Assembly (NCBI GenBank): GCA_016714685.1
Contig: JADKCH010000007.1
Location: 1 to 64,000 of the forward strand
Direction: 5' to 3'
DNA length: 64,000 nt
Origin: Candidatus Geothrix odensensis
Lineage (GTDB): Bacteria; Acidobacteriota; Holophagae; Holophagales; Holophagaceae
The position numbers and the translations under genes were made by a program. Below, one piece after another: positions 33,896 through 42,985 of the stretch; the first letter of the stretch is position 1, and each line of letters begins with the position of its first letter. The notes beneath the pieces were generated by a model. That model was not told the DNA's origin, ran no database searches, and saw only the letters and a program-made list of their open reading frames with translations.

Positions 33896-34684
33896 ATGAT
33901 GCGTGCAATGTGGTCGGCAGCGGCGGGCATGAATGTCCAGCAGTTCAACATGGACACCATCTCCAACAACCTGGCGAACGTGAACACCACCGGCTTCAAG
34001 AAGGCCCGGGCGGAGTTCCAGGATCTGCTCTACCAGACGGTGAACCTGGCGGGCTCCAGCTCCAGCACCAGCACCACCATTCCCGCGGGCATCCAGCTGG
34101 GCCATGGCGCCAAGCTGCAGAGCCTCATGCGGCAGTACAGCACCGGCAACATGCGGCAGACCACCAACCGCTTCGACATGGCCATCGAGGGCGACGGCTT
34201 CTTCCGCGTGACCACGCCGGACGGCACCCTGGCCTACACCCGGGACGGCGGCTTCACCACGGACCAGAATGGAGCCCTGGTGAACTCGGCGGGCTACCTG
34301 CTCGATCCCCAGATCACCATCCCCCAGGACACCCTGAGCGTGACCATCGCGCCGGACGGCACCGTCAGCGTCACCCAGACCGGCCAGACCCAGCCCCAGC
34401 AGGTGGGCCAGATCACCATCTCCCACTTCGTGAACCCCACGGGCCTGAACCAGCTGGGCCGCAACCTCGTGCAGCCCACCCTGGCCAGCGGCGAGGCCAT
34501 CGACGGGACACCCGGCACGGACGGCCTGGGCACCATCAACCAGGGCTTCCTGGAAGTCTCCAACGTGGATGTGGCCGAGGAGATGGTGAACATGATCATC
34601 GGCCAGCGGGCCTACGAGGCGAACTCGAAGACCATCCAGACCGTGGACAACATGCTCAGCCTCGTGAACAACCTCAAGCGTTAG
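33896..34684 (+). CDS. flgG: Flagellar distal rod protein FlgG
   Basis: 262 aa, the standard FlgG length. It starts MMRAMWSAAAGMNVQQFNMD, then NNLANVNTTGFKKARAEFQD, and ends in EEMVNMIIGQRAYEANSKTI, all FlgG signatures. A good Shine-Dalgarno (AGGAGG) precedes the ATG. FlgG builds the distal rod through the peptidoglycan. flgA starts 4 bp after its stop. Confidence 0.97.
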   Translation: MMRAMWSAAAGMNVQQFNMDTISNNLANVNTTGFKKARAEFQDLLYQTVNLAGSSSSTSTTIPAGIQLGHGAKLQSLMRQYSTGNMRQTTNRFDMAIEGDGFFRVTTPDGTLAYTRDGGFTTDQNGALVNSAGYLLDPQITIPQDTLSVTIAPDGTVSVTQTGQTQPQQVGQITISHFVNPTGLNQLGRNLVQPTLASGEAIDGTPGTDGLGTINQGFLEVSNVDVAEEMVNMIIGQRAYEANSKTIQTVDNMLSLVNNLKR

Positions 34685-34688
34685 GCCG

Positions 34689-35366
34689 ATGCGCGCCGCC
34701 TGGCTGTTCCTACTTCCGCTGGCCCTCCTCGCCCAGGCCCCTCCGCCACCCGTCGAACGGCTGGCGGACGTGGCCCTGGCCTTCGCCAAGGTCGAGGCCG
34801 CCAAGCTGGGTGGCGAGCACAGCTTCAAGGTGGCCCAGCCGCCCCGCGTGCCCGCGACCCGGCCGGGCACCCTCAGCTTCGAGGCCTCCCACCTCAGCAA
34901 GCGGGAGCCCGTGGGCCACTTCTTCGTGGTGGTGGCCATCAAGGTGGATGGCGACCGGGTGGGCATGACCCGGGTGGATCTGCACGGCAGCTGGGTGGGC
35001 TCGGTCCTGCGCGCCAAGGGCGACCTGGCCCGGCAGACCGAACTGACCGCGGACCGCGTGGAGCCCAGCCCCTTCGAGGGCGTGCCGCCCGAAGGCGTCC
35101 TGACGGAGGTACCCGAGGGCCAGCGCCTCATGCGCTCCGTGCCCTCTGGCAAGATCCTGACCCGGGGGGATCTCGAGGTCATCCCCCTGGTCCAGTCCGG
35201 GGACAAGGTCCGCCTGACCGCCACCCACGAGACCCTGACCATCAGCCTGGACACCACGGCCCGCAGCCGGGCCGGCCTGGGTGACCGCGTGCGCCTCGAG
35301 GCCCCGGGCGCCCGCCGCCAGGTGACCGCCGTGGTCACCGGACCGGGCGAGGCGCGGTTGCAATAG
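34689..35366 (+). CDS. flgA: Flagellar P-ring assembly chaperone FlgA
   Basis: 225 aa with a signal peptide (about 1-15). The C-terminal SAF-like region includes VPSGKILTRGDLEVIPLVQS and GDKVRLTATHETLTIS, with GLGDRVRLEAPGARRQVTAV at the end, a FlgA pattern. FlgA assists P-ring (FlgI) assembly in the periplasm. The genes for L- and P-ring proteins (flgH, flgI) that usually follow are not here; the operon ends. Confidence 0.88.
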   Translation: MRAAWLFLLPLALLAQAPPPPVERLADVALAFAKVEAAKLGGEHSFKVAQPPRVPATRPGTLSFEASHLSKREPVGHFFVVVAIKVDGDRVGMTRVDLHGSWVGSVLRAKGDLARQTELTADRVEPSPFEGVPPEGVLTEVPEGQRLMRSVPSGKILTRGDLEVIPLVQSGDKVRLTATHETLTISLDTTARSRAGLGDRVRLEAPGARRQVTAVVTGPGEARLQ

Positions 35367-35443
35367 CGACGGTTCTCACAGGATCTTTCCTTGGCCGGAC
35401 AGGGATTCGACCGTATTCTGGTCCCTTGCGCAAGGAGGAGCCC

Positions 35444-35791
35444 ATGGCTCACGAGGGTCACGAACACGGACCGAACTGCAACCACGATCACGACGATTCC
35501 TTCGAAATCGAAGTCGTTGAGCTCGAAGACGAGAACGGCGAGAAGGAGGAGTTCGCGATCCTGGAGGAGCTCGAGTTCGAGGGCCGCAACTTCGCCATCC
35601 TCGCGCCCCTGGCCGAGCTGCAGGCCCAGGAGGAGGGCACCGCGGATCCCGAGGAGGGCCTGAGCCTGGAGATCTTCGAGGTCAAGGACGACATGTTCAC
35701 GCCCCTCGACGACGAGGAGCTGGCCGAGCGCCTCATGAAGCACCTCGACGAGCAGGAAGCCAAGCTCAAGGCCGAGGAAGAGAAGGACTGA
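35444..35791 (+). CDS. DUF1292 family acidic protein
   Basis: 115 aa from ATG 35444, directly behind AAGGAGGAG. A His-rich start (HEGHEHGPNCNHDHDD, possible metal binding) precedes a DUF1292 domain (FEIEVVELEDENGEKEEFAI, then ILAPL) and a Glu/Lys-rich tail. Very acidic. DUF1292 proteins are of unknown function, common in Firmicutes. Monocistronic, closed by a strong hairpin. Confidence 0.83.
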   Translation: MAHEGHEHGPNCNHDHDDSFEIEVVELEDENGEKEEFAILEELEFEGRNFAILAPLAELQAQEEGTADPEEGLSLEIFEVKDDMFTPLDDEELAERLMKHLDEQEAKLKAEEEKD

Positions 35792-35809
35792 GCCACAGCC
35801 CGCAGCAAT

Positions 35810-35843
35810 CGCACGAAGGCCCCCGGACGGGGGCCTTCGTGCG
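35810..35843 (+). terminator. Strong hairpin after the DUF1292 gene
   Basis: Perfect 15-bp stem (35810-35824 / 35829-35843) with loop GGAC, between the DUF1292 stop and the aconitase start. Confidence 0.75.
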
Positions 35844-35872
35844 TTGGAGGCAAAGCCCGGTACCCTGGAGGC

Positions 35873-37825
35873 ATGTTGCCCGACTCGATCCGTTTCGATG
35901 GCCGAATCCTCTTTCTCACGGAGGATCCGGAACGGATCCGCCGGCAGCTGGCGGGTGAAGACCTTGAACCCTCCGAAACGGGCCCCCTCCGGGACCAGAT
36001 CAGCACGGACGAGATCACCCCGGCCTTCATCTGCTACCACTTCGACGAGAAGCTGGGTGACTTTCCCTACCTGGGACTGAAGTGCGGCGAGGCCTTCCCC
36101 GTGAAGGAGGGCGCCGTCCGCGCCGGGGGCTTCGCGGTGAGCGTGGCCGGGAAGCGCCGGGGCAAGGGCAGCAGCCGGGAGGCCAGTCCATACGCGGAGC
36201 AGTGCGCGGGCATCCGCCTGGTGATCGCCGAGAGCTTCGAGCGCATCTATCGCCAGAACGCCCAGAACCTGGGCCTGCTCACCAGTACCGACTTCGGCCT
36301 CATCCCGCGGCTCCGCCGGGGCGAGGCCATTCCCCTGCCCGAGTTCACGGAGGGGCTGGACCCCGTCACTGCCGAGATCGTCCAGCGCGGGGGGCTCTTC
36401 GCCTACAACGCCGCCCGCCTCGCCGGGGAAGTGGTGCCGCCGCTGCCCAGGCATGCGGCGCGCCCCATGACCTACGCGGAGAAGCTGCTGGCGCGCCACG
36501 CGGTGGTGGATGCCGCCTCTGGAACGGTGGGGCTGCCCGCCGTACGGCCCGGCGATGGCCTCTTCGCGAAGGCGGATTGGCGTTTCAGCCACGAGTACGT
36601 GACGCCCATGGCCGCCCGTTTCCTGGAGAAGGCCCTGGGGCCAGACGTCGCGCTGCGGGATGCAGATCGGATCCTGGCCTTCCGAGACCACCTGACCTTC
36701 CTGCACCACAGCATGAAGCCCGAACACCGCGCCATGGGCCTGCTGACGGTGGCCGAGCGGCTGAAGCCCGCCCAGGAGGCCTTCTGCGCGAAGCACGGCA
36801 TCCGCCTCCACGGCGAGCTGTCGGATGGCTTGGGCAGCGAGGGCATCTGCCACTCGCTCATGGCGGAGCGCTACGTAAGCCCAGGCCAGCTGGTGGTGGG
36901 CACGGATTCCCACACGCCCCATGCGGGGGCCCTGGGCTGTCTCGCCTTCGGCGTCGGCACCACGGACATCGCCAATGCCTGGGTGACGGGCGACGTGCGG
37001 GTCACCGTGCCACCCACCCTGCGCGTTCGACTGAACGGGCGCCTGCGCTCCGGCGTGTCCGCCAAGGACCTGGTCCTGCACCTGCTGGCCCAGCCCTTCA
37101 TCCGTGAGGGCGGCGCCATCGGGCAGGTCATCGAGTACATGGGCGAAGGCCTGCTGGATCTCGACACCGACGAGCGCGCCACCCTCACCAACATGGCCGC
37201 GGAGATCGGCGGCTTCACCGGGCTCGTCGCACCGGATGCAGAGACGCTTCGTTTCATCCAAGAACGCCGCGGCGTGGAACTGGCGCTGGAACCGTGGATG
37301 CGCGGGGACGAGGGCGCCGAGTACGCCCAGACCCTCGATGTGGACTGCGCGACCCTGGGGCCCATGCTGGCCCGCCCGGGCGATCCCGGCAACGGCCTGG
37401 CCCTGGCCGATCTGGACGAGGCCGTGCCCGTCCACATCGCCTACCTGGGCAGCTGCACCGGCGGCAAGCGCGAGGATCTCCGCCGCGCCTACGAGGTGGT
37501 CCGGAAGGCCGCAGCGGAGGGCCGCCAGGTGCCCGAGGGCGTGCGGTTCTTCGTGCAGTGCGGCAGCGAGGACGTGCGGCGGTACGCCGAGGCCCAGGGC
37601 TGGATGGCGGCCTTCGAGGCCGTGGGCGCGGTCGTGCTGGGCAGCTCCTGCGGGGCCTGCATCAACGCGGGGCCTGGCGTCTCCACGCGCCCCGACCAGG
37701 TGACCATCAGCGCCATCAACCGGAACTTCCCCGGCCGCAGCGGCCCCGGCCAGATGTGGCTGGCCAGTCCCGCCACGGTGGCCGCCAGCGCCCTGGCAGG
37801 CCGCATCGTGGGCGCCGACGCGTGA
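35873..37825 (+). CDS. Aconitase-family hydro-lyase with N-terminal swivel domain (permuted LeuD-LeuC order)
   Basis: 650 aa. The small swiveling domain comes first (about 40-170; GKGSSREASPYAEQCAGIRL is the LeuD-type substrate loop). The large aconitase domain follows (about 195-650) with SDGLGSEGICHSLMAE, VGTDSHTPHAGALG, and cluster cysteines in GSCTGGKRED and GSSCGACINAGPG (three Cys for a [4Fe-4S] cluster). Usual aconitases carry the swivel at the C-terminus. Substrate unclear: aconitate, isopropylmalate or a homologue. It is translationally coupled (GTGA) to the cell-wall fusion gene downstream, a combination with no obvious pathway logic. Confidence 0.88.
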   Translation: MLPDSIRFDGRILFLTEDPERIRRQLAGEDLEPSETGPLRDQISTDEITPAFICYHFDEKLGDFPYLGLKCGEAFPVKEGAVRAGGFAVSVAGKRRGKGSSREASPYAEQCAGIRLVIAESFERIYRQNAQNLGLLTSTDFGLIPRLRRGEAIPLPEFTEGLDPVTAEIVQRGGLFAYNAARLAGEVVPPLPRHAARPMTYAEKLLARHAVVDAASGTVGLPAVRPGDGLFAKADWRFSHEYVTPMAARFLEKALGPDVALRDADRILAFRDHLTFLHHSMKPEHRAMGLLTVAERLKPAQEAFCAKHGIRLHGELSDGLGSEGICHSLMAERYVSPGQLVVGTDSHTPHAGALGCLAFGVGTTDIANAWVTGDVRVTVPPTLRVRLNGRLRSGVSAKDLVLHLLAQPFIREGGAIGQVIEYMGEGLLDLDTDERATLTNMAAEIGGFTGLVAPDAETLRFIQERRGVELALEPWMRGDEGAEYAQTLDVDCATLGPMLARPGDPGNGLALADLDEAVPVHIAYLGSCTGGKREDLRRAYEVVRKAAAEGRQVPEGVRFFVQCGSEDVRRYAEAQGWMAAFEAVGAVVLGSSCGACINAGPGVSTRPDQVTISAINRNFPGRSGPGQMWLASPATVAASALAGRIVGADA

Positions 37826-39795
37826 TCGATCCCGTCCACGCCGCCCGCTACCGCGCCCTCGCCCTGGCCAACCAGGCACGCCAAGGTGCTCCCACCCTGG
37901 GGCCCAGTTCGAAGGTGGTGGTGGTGGACGTGGCCCGCCAGCGCCTCGGTCTCCTGGAGGGCGACCGTCTGGCCTACGAGGCGGTCATCTCCACGGCCAG
38001 GAACGGCCTGGGCTGTGAGCAGGACTCGTACCGCACGCCCACGGGCTGGCACCGCATCCACGCGCGCATCGGCGCCGGGGCCGAGCCCGGCAGCGTGTTC
38101 CGCAGCCGCGTGGCCACGGGCGAGGTGTGGCGCGGCGAGGCGCTGGACGAGGACCTGATCCTTTCCCGAGTGATCACCCTGGATGGCCTGGAGGAGGGCT
38201 GGAACCGGGGCCCGGGCCGGGATTCCCTCGCGCGCTTCATCTACCTGCACGGCACCAACCAGGAGGGGCTGCTCGGCACGCCCGTCTCCCACGGCTGCGT
38301 GCGCCTGGCCAACACTGCCGTGACCGAACTCTTCGACGGCGTGGCCGAGGGCGATCCCGTCCTCATTGCGGATGAGCTACCGGCTGACGCCTTCGGCTTG
38401 GGTCGCCTCCACTTCGCTGGCGTGGCCGGCAGCGGCATGAGCGCCCTGGCCCAGTTCGTGGCCATGAAGGGGGGGCGGGCCAGCGGCAGCGACCGCAGCT
38501 TCGACCGCGGCCAGCGGCCCGAGGCCCAGGCCCAGCTCGAGGCCCTGGGCGTGGTGATCCATCCGCAGGATGGCTCGGGTCTGGAAGGCGACTGCGCGGC
38601 CCTGGTGGTATCCACAGCGGTTGAAGAGGAGGTGCCCGATGTCGCGGCGGCGCGGCGCCTGGGCGTCCCCGTGCTGCACCGCTCGGAGCTGCTGGCCCAT
38701 CTGGTGGCGCGGTACCGCACCGTGGCCATCACGGGCACCAGCGGCAAGTCCACCACCGTGGCCCTGACCTTCGAGATCCTGCGGGGCGCGGGCCGCGACC
38801 CCTCCGTCATCACCGGCGGCGAGCTGGTGGCCCTGCAGCGCGAGGGCCGCTGGGGCAACGCCTGGGCCGGTGCGTCGGACCTGCTGGTCATCGAGGCCGA
38901 CGAGAGCGATGGCTCGGTGGTGCGCTATCACCCGGCCCTGGGCGTGGTCCTCAACCTGCAGCGGGATCACAAGGAAATGGAGGCCGTGGCGGAGATGTTC
39001 CGCACGTTCCGCTCCCAGCTGCGCGAAGGCGGGGTGGTGGGGGAGGCCGCGAACCTGCGGGAGTTCGCCGGTGGGGCCACCGTGTTCGGGTTCGGGGATG
39101 GGGCGGGGCTTCGTGGTGAGGATGTTGCGCTGGGCGCGGAAGGCTCTGCCTTCCGCGTAGGGGAGACGGCCTTCCACCTGCCCGTGCCGGGCCGGCACAA
39201 CGTGGAGAACGCCCTGGCCGCCATCGCGGCCTGCCGGGCTCTGGGCGTGTCCCTCGTGGACATGGTGGAGCCCCTGGCCGCCTTCCAGGGCGTGGCGCGC
39301 CGCTTCCAGGTGCTGGGCAGTGCCCGTGGCGTCACCGTGGTGGACGACTTTGGCCACAACCCGGCCAAGGTCGCCGCTTCGCTCCAGGCCGCCCACCTGC
39401 GGCTAGGAGAAGGGGGCCGCGTGCTGGCGGTCTTCCAGCCCCACGGCTTCGGTCCATTGAGGTTCCTGCGCACGGATTTCGTGGCGGCCTTCGCCGAGGA
39501 GCTGGCGCCCAAGGACCGGCTCTGGTTCCTGGATGTGTTCTACGCCGGGGGCACCGCCGCCCGGGACATCAGCTCGGGCGAAGTGGTCGCGGACCTCGCC
39601 GCCCGGCGGGTGCGAGCCGAGCATGCCCCCTCCCGCGAGTGGCTCGTGCGGCGGCTGGTTTCCGAGGCACGGTCCGGAGATCTGATCCTGGTCATGGGGG
39701 CGCGGGATCCGTCCCTGACGGACCTGGCCCGCGCCATCCTGCGGTCGCTTTCAGAAGGCGAACTCGAAGATGAACTTCAGGGTCCAGCGCTCTGA
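37822..39795 (+). CDS. L,D-transpeptidase fused to a MurC/Mpl-type Mur ligase
   Basis: 657 aa from GTG 37822, which overlaps the aconitase stop. Residues about 25-185 form a YkuD L,D-transpeptidase domain with the active-site pattern HGTNQEGLLGTPVSHGCVRL (His and catalytic Cys). From about 190, a Mur ligase begins HFAGVAGSGMSALAQF, with ATP loop ITGTSGKSTT, central DESDGS and the C-terminal DDFGHNPAKV. MurC adds L-Ala to UDP-MurNAc and Mpl recycles murein tripeptide; which applies is unknown. No signal peptide is visible, yet L,D-transpeptidases act in the periplasm, so cytoplasmic use of this domain would be unusual. Confidence 0.88.
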   Translation: MIDPVHAARYRALALANQARQGAPTLGPSSKVVVVDVARQRLGLLEGDRLAYEAVISTARNGLGCEQDSYRTPTGWHRIHARIGAGAEPGSVFRSRVATGEVWRGEALDEDLILSRVITLDGLEEGWNRGPGRDSLARFIYLHGTNQEGLLGTPVSHGCVRLANTAVTELFDGVAEGDPVLIADELPADAFGLGRLHFAGVAGSGMSALAQFVAMKGGRASGSDRSFDRGQRPEAQAQLEALGVVIHPQDGSGLEGDCAALVVSTAVEEEVPDVAAARRLGVPVLHRSELLAHLVARYRTVAITGTSGKSTTVALTFEILRGAGRDPSVITGGELVALQREGRWGNAWAGASDLLVIEADESDGSVVRYHPALGVVLNLQRDHKEMEAVAEMFRTFRSQLREGGVVGEAANLREFAGGATVFGFGDGAGLRGEDVALGAEGSAFRVGETAFHLPVPGRHNVENALAAIAACRALGVSLVDMVEPLAAFQGVARRFQVLGSARGVTVVDDFGHNPAKVAASLQAAHLRLGEGGRVLAVFQPHGFGPLRFLRTDFVAAFAEELAPKDRLWFLDVFYAGGTAARDISSGEVVADLAARRVRAEHAPSREWLVRRLVSEARSGDLILVMGARDPSLTDLARAILRSLSEGELEDELQGPAL

Positions 39796-40524
39796 GGCGG
39801 TCGTGAGCCCGCGGCCGATGCCCACATTGAACACCAGGGGACCGTGGTCCACGTCGAGGGTGGCGAACAGGCGCTGGTTCTGCTCCCGCGAGAGATTCAC
39901 CTGGTTGAGCAGGCCATGGTCGAGGTACAGCTCCAGGCCCGGCGCGGCGCCCTTCCAGCGGGTGTAGGCGGCCTTCCAGGCGGTGGCGAAATCCGGCGTG
40001 CCGCGCCCCTGGCCATCGGAGAGGGGCCAGGTGAAGACGGGGTTCACGGCCAGCATCCAGTCCTCGAGCTGGTGGCCCGCCAGCACCCGCAGCTCGCTTT
40101 CCCAGCGCAGGTCCGAGAAGCTGCGGTTCGTGCGGGCCACCTCGAGATTCAAACCGAGGAAGGGCCCCATGGCCTCTTCCCCCCTGCCGCGGATGGGCAG
40201 CCACTTCATGCGGAACTTGGGCCCGGAGAAGCGGAGGTGGTGGTCGGTGTCGCGGGCGATGGGCAGGTAGAGGCCGATGTCGAGGTCGTCGAGGAGCCCG
40301 TACGAGATCTCGGGCGTGAGGTTCCAGGAGCCGTTGAAGGGCAGGCCGGAGGGGGCGTCCTTGGGGCCCTGGAGGATCCGGTTCAGGTGCACCTCCAGCC
40401 CCACCTTGCCCGGTTTCTGGATGTCGTTGGTGTAGACCTGGATCTCGTCGGCGAAGCCCTGACCGGCCAGGCGGGTGGCCAGCAGGAAGGGCAACAGCCA
40501 TGAGAAGAAGCGGGTGCGGGGCAT
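39751..40524 (-). CDS. Predicted outer-membrane beta-barrel protein (hypothetical)
   Basis: 257 aa with a signal peptide (about 1-21) and many amphipathic beta strands. The C-terminus WTLKFIFEFAF ends in Phe, typical of BAM-targeted barrels. No named family recognised. Its 3' end overlaps the end of the convergent transpeptidase-ligase gene by 45 bp. Role could be a small porin or a transport/efflux-associated barrel. Confidence 0.75.
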   Translation of the reverse strand: MPRTRFFSWLLPFLLATRLAGQGFADEIQVYTNDIQKPGKVGLEVHLNRILQGPKDAPSGLPFNGSWNLTPEISYGLLDDLDIGLYLPIARDTDHHLRFSGPKFRMKWLPIRGRGEEAMGPFLGLNLEVARTNRSFSDLRWESELRVLAGHQLEDWMLAVNPVFTWPLSDGQGRGTPDFATAWKAAYTRWKGAAPGLELYLDHGLLNQVNLSREQNQRLFATLDVDHGPLVFNVGIGRGLTTASERWTLKFIFEFAF

Positions 40525-40630
40525 GAAGACCTCGACAAGGGATCGATCGAAGCTAGTCTAGACAGTTATTTTCTGCCAGTGGTTTCGCGACCTGGCGGAA
40601 CCTGCCGCGCATCCCGCCTACACTGGTGCC

Positions 40631-41413
40631 ATGACGCCCTCGACCCTCCGCGCTGTCATGGCCGCGCTCCGCAAGCCGGAGTCGGGCTGTCCCTGGGACC
40701 TGAAACAGGACCACCAGACCCTGGCCCGCTACCTGCGTGAGGAGGCTGCCGAAGTGCTGGAGGCCCTGGCGGCGCACAAGCCCTTCGACGAAGCCGCCGA
40801 GGCCCACCTCTGTGAGGAACTGGGGGACCTCTGGCTACAGGTCGCCTTCCACGCCCAGCTGGCTGCGGACCGCGGTGCCTGGGACATCCATGAGGTGGAG
40901 CTGGCTGTGGTGGAGAAGCTGGTGCGGCGGCACCCCCATGTCTTCGCTGATGTCGCTGTAGACGGCGCAGAGGGCGTGCTCACCAACTGGGCGGCCATCA
41001 AGCGCGAGGAGAAGGGCCTGACGGAAACTTCCGAGCCCCGCCTCCTGGAGGACATTCCCGCCACGCTCTCGCCCATGGACGAGGCCCTGGAGATCGGCCG
41101 CCGCTGCGCCAAAGTTGGCTTCGAGTGGCCGGACATGGAAGGCGTCCTGGACAAAGTGAAGGAGGAGATCGCAGAGCTGCAGGCCGAGTCCGATCCCGTG
41201 CGGGTGGAGGAGGAGTTCGGCGACGTGCTGTTCAGCCTCATGCAGTGGGCCCGCAAGAAGGGCGTGGATCCGGACACCGCCCTGCGGCGCCAGATGCTCC
41301 GCTTCAAGGGCCGCTTCGGCGCCGTGGAGGACGATGCCCGGGCCGCGGGCGGGTGGGAGCACCGCACCCTCGACGAGATGGAAACCGCCTGGCAGGCGGC
41401 GAAGCGGAAATGA
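40631..41413 (+). CDS. mazG: Nucleoside triphosphate pyrophosphohydrolase MazG
   Basis: 260 aa, two tandem MazG domains. N-terminal: CPWDLKQDHQTLARYLREEA and EELGDLWLQVAFHAQ carry the EExxE and ExxD Mg2+ ligands. C-terminal: VKEEIAELQAESDPVRVEEE and FGDVLFSLMQWARK repeat them. Hydrolyses NTPs to NMP and PPi in housekeeping of the nucleotide pool. Monocistronic with its own terminator. Confidence 0.95.
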   Translation: MTPSTLRAVMAALRKPESGCPWDLKQDHQTLARYLREEAAEVLEALAAHKPFDEAAEAHLCEELGDLWLQVAFHAQLAADRGAWDIHEVELAVVEKLVRRHPHVFADVAVDGAEGVLTNWAAIKREEKGLTETSEPRLLEDIPATLSPMDEALEIGRRCAKVGFEWPDMEGVLDKVKEEIAELQAESDPVRVEEEFGDVLFSLMQWARKKGVDPDTALRRQMLRFKGRFGAVEDDARAAGGWEHRTLDEMETAWQAAKRK

Positions 41414-41440
41414 CGAAGCCCCGCCTGGGGCGGGGCTTCG
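41414..41440. terminator. Bidirectional terminator between mazG and dcu
   Basis: Perfect 12-bp stem CGAAGCCCCGCC (41414-41425) / GGCGGGGCTTCG (41429-41440) in the short gap between the convergent mazG and Dcu genes. Confidence 0.8.
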
Positions 41441-41455
41441 TGGCTCAGACCGGGC

Positions 41456-42790
41456 TCAGCCGAGGAGCTTCGACAGGCCGTAGGCAACCAGGGTGGAGGT
41501 GCCGACGCCGATGAGGCCGGGGAGCATGAAGCTGTGGTTGAGGAGGTACTTGCCGATCCGCGTGGTGCCGGTGCGGTCCATGTTGATGGCGGCGAGGTCG
41601 CTGGGGTAGAAGGCAAAGAAGAAGTAGGCGTAGCTGGCGGGGATCAGGCTCAGCAGCAGGGGCGTGGGCAGGCCCAGGGCGTAGCCGAAGGGCAGCATGA
41701 TGGTGAGCGTGGCGGCCTGGCTCTTCACGAAGGCGGACACGGCGAACATGGCCAGGGCGAAGGTCCAGGGGGCCATCTGCACCATGCTCTTGATGTTGGC
41801 GATGAGGTAGTGCTCGTTGGCCTTGATGAAGGTCTCGCTCATCCAGGCGATGCCGAAGATCGATACCACCGCGATCATGCCCGCGATGAATACGCTGGAG
41901 CGGGCGATGTCCGGGGCCTTCACCCTGGTGGCGAAGAGGATGAACGAGCCGAAGGCCAGCATGATGATCTGCACCACGGTGGTCATGGGCACCACCTTGC
42001 CGTTCACCAGGGGCAGCAGGCCCGGCTTCATGGCGATGAGGATGATGGTCAGCACGCCCGCGAAGAAGAGCCCCACGGACAGCTTGGCCGTGAAGGGGAT
42101 CTCCATGCCCAGAGTGGTCACGTTGGCGTCCAGCGCCTTGGCGAACTCGGGATCCTTCATGCGCTCCTGGAACTCCGGATCCTGATCCAGCTCCTTGCCG
42201 CGGTTGAAGCTCCAGGCAGCAGCCACCAGCACGCCGATGATGCCGGCGGGCAGGGTGATGCGGATGATGTCGAACAGGCCCACGGGCTGGCCGTTCTTGG
42301 CGGCCATGGCCAGGAAGGTGGTGACGGCGGCGGCCACGGGGCTGGCGGTGATGCCCATCTGGGATGCCACGCTCGAGATGGCCATGGGGCGCTCCGGGCG
42401 GATGCGAGTCTTCAGTGCCACGTCGGAGATGACCGGCAGCAGCGCGTAGACCGCGTGGCCCGTGCCCACGCAGACCGTGAGCAGGAAGGTGGAGAGGGGG
42501 GCCAGGATGGTGACGTATTTCGGATGGGCCCGGAGCAGGCGCTCCGTCAGCTGCACCAGATAGTCCAGGCCGCCTGCCACCTGCAGGGTCGCCGAGGCGG
42601 TCACCACGGCCAGGATGATGAGCATGACGTCAATGGGCGGCGTGCCCGGCGCCACGCGGAAGCAGAGCACCAGCACGGCCACGCCCAGGCCGCCGATGAG
42701 GCCGAGGGCCACGCCGCCCTTGCGGATGCCGATGAGGATGGCGCCCAGGACGAGCACGAACTGGATCCAGAACATCCATGCAGGGGACAT
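41456..42790 (-). CDS. Anaerobic C4-dicarboxylate transporter, Dcu family
   Basis: 444 aa from ATG 42790 behind GGAGGG. About 11-12 membrane helices. Family-typical segments: TASATLQVAGGLDYLVQLTE, PLSTFLLTVCVGTGHAVYAL, SSVASQMGITASPVAAAVTT and YPSDLAAINMDRTGTTRIGK. Dcu carriers exchange fumarate, malate, aspartate and succinate, mainly during anaerobic fumarate respiration, which fits an anaerobe or facultative anaerobe. A DcuA/DcuB distinction cannot be made safely. The 195-bp upstream gap is shared with aroDE. Confidence 0.92.
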   Translation of the reverse strand: MSPAWMFWIQFVLVLGAILIGIRKGGVALGLIGGLGVAVLVLCFRVAPGTPPIDVMLIILAVVTASATLQVAGGLDYLVQLTERLLRAHPKYVTILAPLSTFLLTVCVGTGHAVYALLPVISDVALKTRIRPERPMAISSVASQMGITASPVAAAVTTFLAMAAKNGQPVGLFDIIRITLPAGIIGVLVAAAWSFNRGKELDQDPEFQERMKDPEFAKALDANVTTLGMEIPFTAKLSVGLFFAGVLTIILIAMKPGLLPLVNGKVVPMTTVVQIIMLAFGSFILFATRVKAPDIARSSVFIAGMIAVVSIFGIAWMSETFIKANEHYLIANIKSMVQMAPWTFALAMFAVSAFVKSQAATLTIMLPFGYALGLPTPLLLSLIPASYAYFFFAFYPSDLAAINMDRTGTTRIGKYLLNHSFMLPGLIGVGTSTLVAYGLSKLLG

Positions 42791-42985
42791 GTGCACCCTC
42801 CTTTGATCAAGGCATTGACGAGCCTTGGAGGTGGATCGTAGCAGATGGCATGGTAATGAATGGACGCCGTGTCCGGTTTCTTTAGTTACATAAGGGATTC
42901 GGCGCCGGGAAGGGTGGCCGCCGGTCGGGGACTGCGCTGCCGCTGGACTTGGGCAGGGTAGGATGGCCCATTCAGGATCCATCCC

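Noticed and set aside
33854..37879. 1341-aa minus-strand frame across flgG, flgA and aconitase
   Set aside because: Covers several well-supported plus-strand genes and their terminators; no recognisable protein.
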